A stretch of DNA of 19,778 nt from Thoreauomyces humboldtii (lineage: Eukaryota > Chytridiomycota > Chytridiomycetes > Spizellomycetales > Powellomycetaceae): NCBI GenBank assembly GCA_027596035.1, contig JADGJA010000400.1, forward strand, positions 1 through 19,778, written 5' to 3'. Made by a program: the position numbers and the translations under genes. Positions 1 through 9,127 of this stretch are shown in pieces. The notes below the pieces were generated by a model. The model did no database searches. It was not told where the DNA came from and saw nothing but the letters and a program-made list of their open reading frames with translations. How positions within the stretch are numbered: position 1 is the first letter of the stretch; each line of letters starts with the position of its first letter.

Positions 1-337
1 TAATACCTTTTAGCATGCATGTTCCTTGCTCTCGCATAGCAACGATCATTGCCGTCGCAAAGGTTCCCTTCGATCAAACCCCTGCCATCCCTTGTCTCTT
101 CTTCCCTCATGGACGGCACCCTATCCCACTTGCCATCACCAAGTGTTCCGTGTTTAGCTCTGCCGAGGCGACGGGCACCCACCTACCCTTGGGACCCCTC
201 CCGTCCGTCCATGCTTGGTAAAAAGATGGTGGCGCGAGGACCATAGGTGATGATGCAAAAAGCTATGTAGAATTGATATATCAACCCCGGGCATGGGCAG
301 AAAAGAGAAAGATAGAGATGAAAAAAGAAGCAGATTG
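1..337. other. Left-edge non-coding stretch downstream of the RhoGEF gene
   Basis: This stretch lies beyond the stop codon of the minus-strand RhoGEF gene, so it holds that gene's 3' UTR and flanking DNA. Short open frames cross it on both strands, but none has a recognisable domain or splice structure. I see no RNA gene, repeat or mobile element here. Confidence 0.5.
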
Positions 338-3300
338 TCAGACCCGAACACCAGCCAGACCCAACGCGGCCAAGAGTCCTGCCATGCTCTTCGAGTCCTT
401 TGCTCTGAAAGCGTAGAGCTCCTGCAACGGTTTCTCCTGGGAACCAGCGTTGAGGGACGGAGACGAGGAGGCTCCCGAAGACTGGACCGCCGACCCGCGG
501 CGAGCGTCGAACGAACCTCTCCCTTGCCCGGATCCAGTCCCGTCGTTGTACCCTTGATCGTCGAGGTTCTGCGAGGACCTCGGAGACGGAGGACCTCCCA
601 ACGTGTGGCTGCTCGATGCCGAGGCGTTGGACGGTACTCTCGGGAGGGTGGCTTGACCGGATCCGGGTGCATGTCTCAGCACCACCACTCTGTCCTTGTG
701 GTGAGGGGTTCCAGCGGGTGCTCCTCCGTTGCCACCGCTTGGGACGACCTCCTCTCCGCCTCTGACGCTCTGCACCTCGACGTCCCTGAGGAGGACTCTG
801 ACGATGAAGACGAACTTGTGACGCGAGACGTTCTTGACGGCGTCCTTGTCCTTGTCCTTTCCTCCGCCGGAACCAGGGTGGAGGAGGGCGCTGGCCACGA
901 TGCCGAGTCCTCGTTCCCCGCCGGAAGTTCCGCTTCCGTTGCCGTTTCCACCGCCGTTGGAGGTCCCGTACGCGTAGTGGGAGGCAGCTCGACGGGTGGC
1001 ATTGCCCTTGCCCGAGAAGCTGCCAGAGTTCCTGTTGAGGAGACTGTTCCCGCTGGATCCCGACTCGGCGTGGAGGTTGACGAGAGATCGGTTGCCGGCG
1101 GTACCGCGGAGGGAATGGTTGGACGCTTGCGAGTTGAGGGCTGTCGACGAGTTGCTGGCAGAGGATGGTGGGGAGAGCTTGCCGAAGGTGATAGGGACAA
1201 CGTAAGGAGGAGCGCGCGAGTCGTGGGACAGGAGGAAGCAGTCGCTGAAGACGTGCATGCGGAGAGTCCGGCCAGAGTAGAGTTCTTCGACCTCAAAAGA
1301 GGAAAGAAGGCGCCTCCGGGAGGCCGAGATGATGTCCGGCTGATGAAGAAGGTTCAGCAGGGAGACACGATTGATTGCTATGCCGACACGCACTTACCGG
1401 ACACCCCTTGATCTCGTCGAAGACGGTGAAAATCTTACGCATCTCCTCCTCTTGCTTTTGCACAGCTTCCAAGACATCGCCGATTTGTTTCATGTACTGT
1501 TCTGCTGTCTCGATACTAGAGTTTGTATATGAGTATGTGCTTAAGCGACCTCGTTCGACATTAGCAAAAACATAGTCAACTCACGAGTGGTGCACAGGAT
1601 CTTCTTCATCCGTAACTTGCTTGAGCCTGCCGAGCAAAAGATGATATCGACCGATTCGTTGCACCGGAAGGATCTGGTAGTGATCGAATCCGTGACGGTT
1701 GCACTCCTTAGCGCTCTCGCATTTCTGTTTCACAAGTGGTAAGTCTCCTTTCTTCGAGAAGTACCCAACCCTTGCATCACCCAGCACTCACCTGCAACAT
1801 AGCGACGAACGCATCCCGCTTCTTCAGGTTATTGTAAGTGTTCTTCCCGTGCGCAAAGCCTTCCATGTACCGAACATAAGTAGACCATTCCTCGAATTCG
1901 ACGTTGAGGAGAAACACGTCGACGACCGCTCCGACCGCACCGCCACTGGTGAGTCCTTGTTGATCGGATTCTGCTTGCCCCATCGCTGCTTCCAAGAGGC
2001 CGCAGATCTTTCTACTAAGATTCCTTAATCCCGGAACGTTGTGGAAAAGCACTTTGTGTTCCATGCGAGTCAATACATGCTCCGAATCAAAGGAAGACTG
2101 GTCCTGATTCTTCGAGCTACCCGAGTGATGCCCACTGGGCGTGGACACCGAGGAGATGCAAGCCTGTCCAAGCGGAAGCATGAACTGGTCGATGAGGACC
2201 TGCATGCCGTCGCGGAAGTTGCGTTCGGTGTCGAGAAGCTCGGCGATGACCTGCCGAGCGAATTTACGCTTCTCGAGTACCTGCTCCGAAAGCTCGCGGG
2301 TAAAGGGAGGACGCACAGCCTGGGTTGGGCTGCTTCCGTTGGAGCCATTGGTCCCGGAACCGCCCGGAAGTGGATATCCGATTTTAGAGTCTCGCGAGTT
2401 CTGGTGTTCAAGACGCGGAGGAGCGGGTCCCGTTGGAGGGGTCGTCGGTGGCGTGGAAGATGTGTGCGTAAGAAGTGGGTTCTGATTGCGATGCTGGTTG
2501 AGAGAGGCTCCGCGAGTGGGAAGTCCGACTTCGTCGTCCATGGGACGGGGGGACGACACAGATGTTGCGGATGCGATGCTGTTCGCACGAGACGTTCCAA
2601 GCGGCTGATTGGCTGAAGAACCTGACTGCGCGTGGCCAGCAGGCACAGTAGGAGCGCTTGTCTTCGCCGTCGTCTCCACAAGCGGCGAATCTACGATGTG
2701 ATTGGCCGCAAACAACGGAATGTGCGCATCAGCGAACCCTCTGTCTGGAACTGCTGCGGCGGGTAGATTTGGTGCTCCCAGGGAGCTGTAAAGCCCGGCC
2801 ACACTCTCATCATGCGGCCGCGTGTCAACATCGCTGGGAACCGCCAAGCAGGTAAGCGGAAAAGAACCCATCGCTCCGGTGTTCAGGTTAGTTCCGATGC
2901 CTGTGATGCCATCGTCCATTTCGATTTCAAGCCGGACACGATCCATCAATTTGATGTTGATGGCCATGTCATCCTGTGGATCTGCCACAACTTCGTGATA
3001 GCAAGTGTGGACCCGAGGATCGTCTCTGCCTTCCTCGTGCACATGCGCATCAAGGAGTACGGCTTGCGCTGAGGATGAAGACGATCCGGCGATGTCGTTT
3101 ATAAAAGTGGGTGGTGAAAAGCCCGCTGGAACTTCCGGGAACGCCATCGTCGGCGCCGCGACTGTAGGGTTGTGGTCTGCGAAATACCCTTCGGAAGGGA
3201 CGGGCAACGGGGTTTCTGAAGCGCGGATAGGCGCTTTGCCCTTCGCGGCTTGCGACGCTTCATGCACCTCTTCCTCCGCAGACATCAAAGCAACCGGCGG

Positions 3301-3882
3301 TTGAATTTCCTGTGAATACAAAGAAGCTGTGGTGAGACTCGGCAGGTTCATAAAACTGCACTCGCAGTGGCGAACCTTTCCGAAGCGCTCGGCAGCCCGC
3401 TGCCACACCGTCACGAAGGCTTCCAACACGTCAAGGTCGTCCAGCACCTTCCGGCTGTCCACGTCGTAGAGTACGTCCGTGAGCTGCTCGACGAGGTCAT
3501 CATTGTCGGTGGACCTGTAGTCCCCTGCGAGTCTGAGCTTTCCAGTAAAGTCCGCGAGAAGGTCAAGACATTGGGTGGCAGCCTGGAACGGTTCATCTTC
3601 CTGCTCAAACTCCGGTTGCTGTTCTCCTTCGTAGTCAGCATAGTGGTTTGCAGGTGATGGAGAGTGCGGCGGGAGCGGTGGAGGAGCCGCTGACGTCGCC
3701 GAAGCAGCGGCAGCTGCCATTGCAGCTGGGGACTGTGGAGGCGGGGGCGGTCCGCGATGGGACGGACTTAGGCTTAGCGCTGAGTGATGCAGATCCGGGT
3801 CGACGTGCTCTCCGTGCAAGGATGGTGTAGCGGATGCTTGCTGCTCCCCTTCGAGCTCTGCAACCATCCGGGAAACGAGCAT
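338..3882 (-). CDS. Rho guanine nucleotide exchange factor (DH-PH), about 1116 aa, four exons
   Basis: Predicted activator of Rho/Cdc42-type GTPases: the DH domain catalyses GDP release and the PH domain positions it at membranes. Exons, in transcript order: 3882-1792, 1724-1585, 1515-1398, 1339-338. All joins keep frame and the total is 1116 codons plus stop. The first ~530 residues are mostly low-complexity (Pro/Ser/Ala) with a short predicted helical part, EQLTDVLYDVDSRKV. DH runs from about residue 535 to 780. CR1 is visible as RQVIAELLDTERNFRDGM and CR3 as ILPVQRIGRYHLLLGRL, the latter in exon 2. Exon 3 supplies the last helix (EAVQKQEEEMRKIF). Exon 4 begins the PH part (LYSGRTLRMHVFSDCFLLS), then carries Ser/Gly/Asn-rich inserts, a further strand (KHKFVFIVRVLL-like), and ends in a PH-type C-terminal helix (SMAGLLAALGLAG). 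The ATG at 3882 is the first in frame; a frame stop lies upstream at 4027-4029. An upstream exon cannot be excluded. Family call is firm, N-terminus moderate. Confidence 0.85.
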
Positions 3883-4569
3883 TCGCTGGAAAGTGGAGTT
3901 ACTTCGTGTCGCAGAAGCTGAATGTCGAAAAAGATGGACTTTGTGCCGAGTTGCTCTGAGAAGCAGCACACAGAACGCACTTTCTTCTGCGTCCGACTCC
4001 CCGCTTCTCAAGGATGCAGTTGTATGTCAATGTTTGTGCAGATCGTTCTGGGATTTGTCCAGACGGTGCTGTGTGAGGAATGGCGGCCAGGAATGCCGTT
4101 GTGCGATCGAGAGACACGGGCCTGGGGTGGTCTGTCTGTCCATTTCATCCCCGACTTGGCCTCATCAAATCACCACAATCGTAGCTTGGTGCGCAGCATC
4201 GAACACTCCCCACTTTGCGATCCAGCCATCAGACATCTGGTTCAGTCCATTCATACTGCAGCTTTCCACACATGCGCGCCGTTATGCCGACAAGGCAGCT
4301 AGCATCTATTGTACTGCAGTGAAGGCCATGAAATTTAATACACAGGGAGGGGTGTTGCTGTGACGTCAAGGCTCAAGGAAGGCCGGGTGGGGTTGTTCCG
4401 TTGTTGTTGCTCTGTCGTGCTGCTGTCCAAATCGGGAGTTTGCCCGGCGCCAAGCCAAGCCGTTGTTGAAGTCACCTTCCGAGCGGCAAGTCTCGTCCTC
4501 ACTCAACGATCTTCACCCATCTTCACCCATCTTCCATCTCCCGTACTTCACAACAAACAAGCAAACATC
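3883..4569. promoter_or_regulatory. Divergent intergenic region between the RhoGEF and C2 genes
   Basis: About 690 bp separates the two divergent start codons, so it should hold both promoters. Just before the C2 start, around 4495-4560, the plus strand is rich in C and T and has a short direct repeat of ATCTTCACCC, as is common near fungal transcription starts. Open frames here are short and unrelated to known proteins. I see no RNA gene or mobile element. Confidence 0.45.
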
Positions 4570-5243
4570 ATGGTTCTCATCGTCAAAGTCATTTCGGTCG
4601 CTGGAGTCAAGGAAGAGGTGCGTGGGGCAGCGTTCTCCCAGGAGGCCGATTGTGCCCATGAAAGTTGATCCTGAACTTTTCCTTCCACCCGTCTGCTAGG
4701 ACACCATCGGAAAGAACGATCTCTACGTCAAGCTTTCTACTGACGGAAAGACGTGGCAACAGACCCAGGTCATGCGCAACGCTGGCAAGTCAGCCGTGTT
4801 CCAGAACGAGGTCTTCCAGTTCGATGTGTTGGCGAACTCCAGCGCCAAGCTCCACGTCGAAGGTGAGCTTTGCTTGTCCTGCCTGCCTGTCAATCACTTC
4901 GCTTACCATCAATCCCTTTTGCTTTCAGTTTACGACAAGGTACTCTTTAAGCGATCTCGACGTGACTGTGCCCATGATTCCGTTTCGAGAGTTAACTCGT
5001 CGACCTTTTTTCTAGGACCCCGTGAAGGACGACCTGCTGGGCAAGGACACCGTTGCATTGAACAATGTTGCCGCATCCGAGGAGGACGTTGTAAGTTCCG
5101 AGTTGTCGTATTGATCTGTACAGAATCTGGTTCTGTACTGTGACCTAATTTCGATTACCCGCTTGAATCAGGTCGTTACTCTCAAGAAGCACGTCATCCA
5201 CCGTCATGCCGGCAATGTAAACCTCCGCGTCTCGTATGTTTAG
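4570..5243 (+). CDS. Small single-C2-domain protein, 122 aa, five exons
   Basis: A stand-alone C2 domain, predicted to bind membranes or phospholipids, probably with calcium. Exons: 4570-4617, 4700-4862, 4929-4939, 5016-5090, 5172-5243. They sum to 369 nt including the TAG stop, and every join keeps frame. The whole protein is the domain: an N-terminal strand (MVLIVKVISVAGVKEE), first loop DTIGKNDLYVKL, the aromatic core strand VFQNEVFQFDV, and second loop YDKDPVKDDLLGKDTVAL. Asp/Asn residues in both loops fit calcium ligands. No transmembrane or partner domain is present, so it resembles the short soluble C2 proteins of fungi and plants. Exon 3 is only 11 nt and encodes VYDK together with the preceding G. 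It lies head-to-tail upstream of the M28 protease, with no sign of co-regulation. The family is clear; the biological role is unknown. Confidence 0.85.
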
Positions 5244-5655
5244 GTTTGCACTTGTACTTTCCACATATCATTCTCCATTTGTTGTCACCAAACATCACTC
5301 GTGAACACTTGGAAACTTGAATACATGCACACATACTGTACAGTACTCCAGATGAACCGACTCGAAGACGAAGATGCATGCTTGTCGTGCCACGGGTTGA
5401 CGCTGGGAAGGCGGCAAGGCGGCAAGTTCCGGAACATCCTGATACCGGTTTCTCGGGCCTTTACCCGTGTTCCCAATTCGAGGTAAGATGGCGATCTGCC
5501 CATCGCTTTCGGCGTCGTGGAAGCCGGTGGGAGGGTTAGTCGCAATCGGCCATCCTTAGATCACCAGGCAGGACGTTTTGAATACAGGCAGGTTCGTATG
5601 GGACGCGGGTTCCTTAAACGCAGGGAAGGAAACTTACTTTACCAACTATTCACGC
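5244..5655. other. Spacer between the C2 gene and the M28 protease gene
   Basis: About 410 bp holding the 3' end of the C2 transcript and the promoter/5' leader of the protease gene. One short near-repeat (GGCGGCAA twice, near 5410) is visible. No credible coding exon or RNA gene was found, although an extra 5' exon of the protease gene cannot be excluded. Confidence 0.4.
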
Positions 5656-8600
5656 ATGATAGGCATGCATCGTCGTCGGCCAGAACCAACAAGTCATGTG
5701 TCCGCTCGCGCCGACGTGGCCAACAGCAAAGAACGCAGAGCTTCAGTCCCAACCAGTAAGGCATACTTGGTTCTGACCGCATTCTTGCTGTGGTGTGGAG
5801 TTCTCGCCGCTTTCGCGACAAAGCTTCATACTAGGCTCCCCCGGGCTGGAAAATGCGGAAACGGCCTTGAGGTACGGTGGACTCCACCCCTTCATTCCGG
5901 CCGGCCTGGCTCTCATTTGCTCGAGATCTAGTTCTCAGAATGCAATGCCCGCGAAACCATTCGTGGCCTGGCCCACACTATTGGCATGCGCCTCGTCGGA
6001 ACGAAGCAGGAGGCGATGGCGCGCGACCTTATCCTGGATCAGCTCTACTTCTTGAAGCGCCAGGCGGAGGAAGTCGGTGGTTCTGCCGTATTTGAGATTG
6101 ACGTGCAGGTTGCGGACGGGAGTCACCGCTTTGATCTGATGGGTCATGGTAGGTGACCGCCCTGGCCATGGCATGGTTACCGCCCGGATGCTGACCGCAA
6201 GTGCTACCCGCAGCGCTGATCAAGACATACAGCAACATTACCAACATCGTTGCTCGTCTCTCGTGCGGCCGCGAATGTGACTCGAACGCTATTCTTCTCA
6301 ACTCCCACTTTGACTCGACGATCGTTTCGCCTGGGGCATCCGACGATGGAGCGGGCGTGGCCATCATGCTGGAACATATCCGCATCCTTTCTCAGCGGAA
6401 GGAGAAGCTCACGAACAGCGTCATTTTTCTTTGGAACGGTGCTGAAGAAACTCTCCAAGATGCTTCGCATGCCTTCATCACTCAACACCCATGGCGGAGT
6501 GCGGTCCGTGCCGTCATCAACCTCGAGGCGATGGGTCAGGCTGGAAAAGAGATCCTTTTCCAGGCCAACTCGGTCGACATGGTGAACGCCTACTCAAAGG
6601 TGCCCCACCCACATGGATCCGTTCTTTCGAACGATATCTTCCGCACCGGACTTGTCATGTCCGACACCGATTACCGGCAATTCATCGAGCACGGCGATGA
6701 TCTAGTTGGCCTGGTGAGTCTTATTGACATTGAAGTAGTGCCCATATGTTCTCTGACTCTCACGCCGTTCACAGGATTTAGCGTTTTATCAGAACAGGTA
6801 AGTCCGATCAAGCCATACAACGTGGTCAACGTAACTGACAAAGCCTGACCTTCTACTCGTAGTTACCTATACCATACCATGCTAGATGTCGAAGACACAA
6901 TCGAAGAAGGCTCTGTGCAGAACTTCGGAGAGAACTCTCTCGCTATGCTTAATCACCTATTGTACGGATCAGTTGACCTTGCAAATATGAAGAGAAGCAA
7001 CGACATTGTCTTCTTTGATATACTAGGTACGCGCAGCACTGTACCGGGAAGTTTCTGAACCGTTCGCTGACCAGCACTTTTCATGCAATTCGCAGGACTC
7101 TGGTTCGTTCACTACTCTTGGAGTCAGGCCCATATCATGCATTGGGCTGTGGCCGCGGCTGCCGTGCTCTCGACCCTCTTTACATCAAGACGTCGGATGG
7201 CGTCCATCTTTGGCGCAACCGTAGCGAGCAACCTTCTCAGCGTGGTGTTGGCACTTTGGTTGGGTGTCACGCTTCAGTATGTCCTAAACAAACCCCTGGT
7301 GTGGTTTGCGCGAGAGTGGTATTCCCCTCTTCTCTTCGCACCTACCGCCGTTCTCGGTATGTCGATGTCTAAGGCGACATGATATCAGAAGCGTGGTCTA
7401 ACGTTCAACCACAGGCTCGCTCTTGCCACAGATTTGGCTGGCACGCAGAACCACACCAACCGCATCTCGATCTGGCAACCCAGACCTGGAGCGCGGCACC
7501 TATGACATGATCCTTCTGTGGTTTGCCACTCTTGTCCTGTTGACGGACTTCTTTCGTCTTGGTCTCTCGTACATCTTCACATTCTATGTCGTGTTCATGC
7601 TGCTAGGCAAAGCCATAGATGCATTGCTGTCCCCTAAAGCAGCATCTCATCTTCATCCGCTCGCCTACTTTGTGGCGGCTGTTCCGTTCACCATTTCCAC
7701 TGCTCTTTCGGTTAGCACCCTCAACCTGTTTATCCCATTGACTGGAAGGATTGGAGCGGATGCACCCACGGATGTCATCGTCGGTGTCTTGACGGGCGCC
7801 CTGACTTTCCTTCATTGGTTCCTGCTGCTGCCGCTGTTCCACCGATTCTCGGAGTCCCAGCGCAGGAATCTTGTTGGCGGTTTGGCGACCCTCTCGTTCA
7901 TCATTGCGTTCGTTTTTGTGGCTACCATTCGGCCCTTTGACAGCATGCACCCGAAGGTATGTCGCTGAGATTCCGATTACCACGCAACGTGTAACGCTAA
8001 GACCTTTCGTGATTACAGCGGGTGTTCGTAGAATATAAGGAGAACATCAGTGACGGCACTCGGGAAGTCATGGTCGCTCACGCTGATCCCGGCTCGTTTC
8101 CCGAGCTTCTCACCCGCGTAGAAGCCGCAATTGGCTCCTCTGGACAGCTTCGCACGGCCTCTCAGACCGGTCGGGAGTGGGCTACGATCGCGCCCTTCTC
8201 CAACTTCATGGAAAGCTTTGCCTTCGACGTTAGTCACATGCCCGCCATCGAACCTCCGCCAGCGCGAACGCCGGACCTGACCGTCACCAGCGACCACTAC
8301 GACCCCGCGACGCAGATCCGAAGGATCTCGCTGAGCTGTGCCTACAACCACTACATCTGGACGGTCTTGACCTTCACGGCCCGCGTCCAAGACTGGTCCC
8401 TTGCCGACAAGACGATCCTCGAACCTGAACGAGACCACAAGTACACGGTCCGCAACGCAGGCGGCTACCCGACCACGTCATGGAACCTCGACCTTGTCCT
8501 GCACGGCGACGCGCCACTGGTCCTCGAGCTCAGCGCCCTCGAACAGGACACGTTCCACGAGCTCGTCGACGAGGACGACGACGAGGGTTCCGCCGGGGAA

Positions 8601-8771
8601 GGAGGTCGACGACCCGTCGGAACGGCTCTGGGAAGCGTCCGCGTCGGTCGTGCTTGGAAATGGACGGATCGATTCGGGAGCGCGAGGATCCTAGCTGATG
8701 TGGAGCGGGCTATGCCTGATTGGGCTACGGGACTTTTCATCGGCGTCGTGGTACAGGTCTTCACCTTCTGA
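5656..8771 (+). CDS. PFF1: M28-family zinc metalloprotease, multipass vacuolar/ER membrane protein (Pff1/ERMP1-like), about 891 aa
   Basis: Aminopeptidase-fold M28 protease fused to a multipass membrane part; relatives sit in the fungal vacuole membrane (Pff1) or the animal ER (ERMP1). Exons: 5656-5871, 5932-6148, 6214-6713, 6775-6797 (23 nt), 6863-7026, 7096-7356, 7415-7956, 8019-8771; frame closes throughout. A signal anchor (YLVLTAFLLWCGVLAAFA) is followed by the lumenal peptidase. Zinc and catalytic residues all appear: His and Asp in SHFDST (about 175), DDGAG (about 187), the Glu pair in NGAEE (about 222), Asp in SDTDYR (about 294) and His in LYHTMLD (about 323). From about residue 374 come several hydrophobic helices (for example VVLALWLGVTL and FIIAFVFVATI), then a lumenal C-terminal domain in the last exon. 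An ATG at 5665 is an alternative start. An acceptor at 7074 instead of 7095 would add seven residues; I chose 7095 for spacing from the branch-like CTGAC. Likely catalytically active. Confidence 0.88.
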
Positions 8772-9127
8772 CCCTTGATCGTCCGGACCCTTTTTCGTTG
8801 CCTTTCTGTTATTGCAATCTTTGCTCTATGCTGATATATATCGTTGAGAAAACCAGCCTCCAAAATCCAGCAACTCGATGACAAGCTGCGCCTTGCTATC
8901 CTTCCTGCCGATCTTTGCTTAGAGGAGTAATGGAATCGTGGATTGCCTTGCTCATCCTATCGTGTGTAGTGTCGGCTACGGAGGAAGGAGCAACAGCCTT
9001 AGCAACGCCCTCTTGCCAATTTCCCAAGCTTCTTTCAGCGCGGAGGGGCATGGGTAGCGAACCCTTATCAAGATGGAAATCCAAAAGAGAAACAAGCAAA
9101 AAGAATCATAAAATAGATAACGCCCGT
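8772..9127. other. Convergent 3' intergenic region
   Basis: About 355 bp between two convergent stop codons, so it holds both 3' UTRs. AT-rich tracts at about 8830-8842 (TGATATATAT) and 9095-9120 (A-rich on the plus strand) are placed as expected for 3' end formation, but no exact polyadenylation signal can be assigned. No gene was found inside. Confidence 0.45.

Noticed and set aside
293..1411. 372-codon plus-strand open frame
   Set aside because: It lies antisense to the PH-containing last exon of the RhoGEF gene, has no domain, and exists because that exon is GC-rich and stop-poor on the opposite strand.
1581..1787. 68-codon minus-strand frame as a separate small gene
   Set aside because: It is the RhoGEF second exon with part of the preceding intron; its C-terminal half is the DH CR3 motif.
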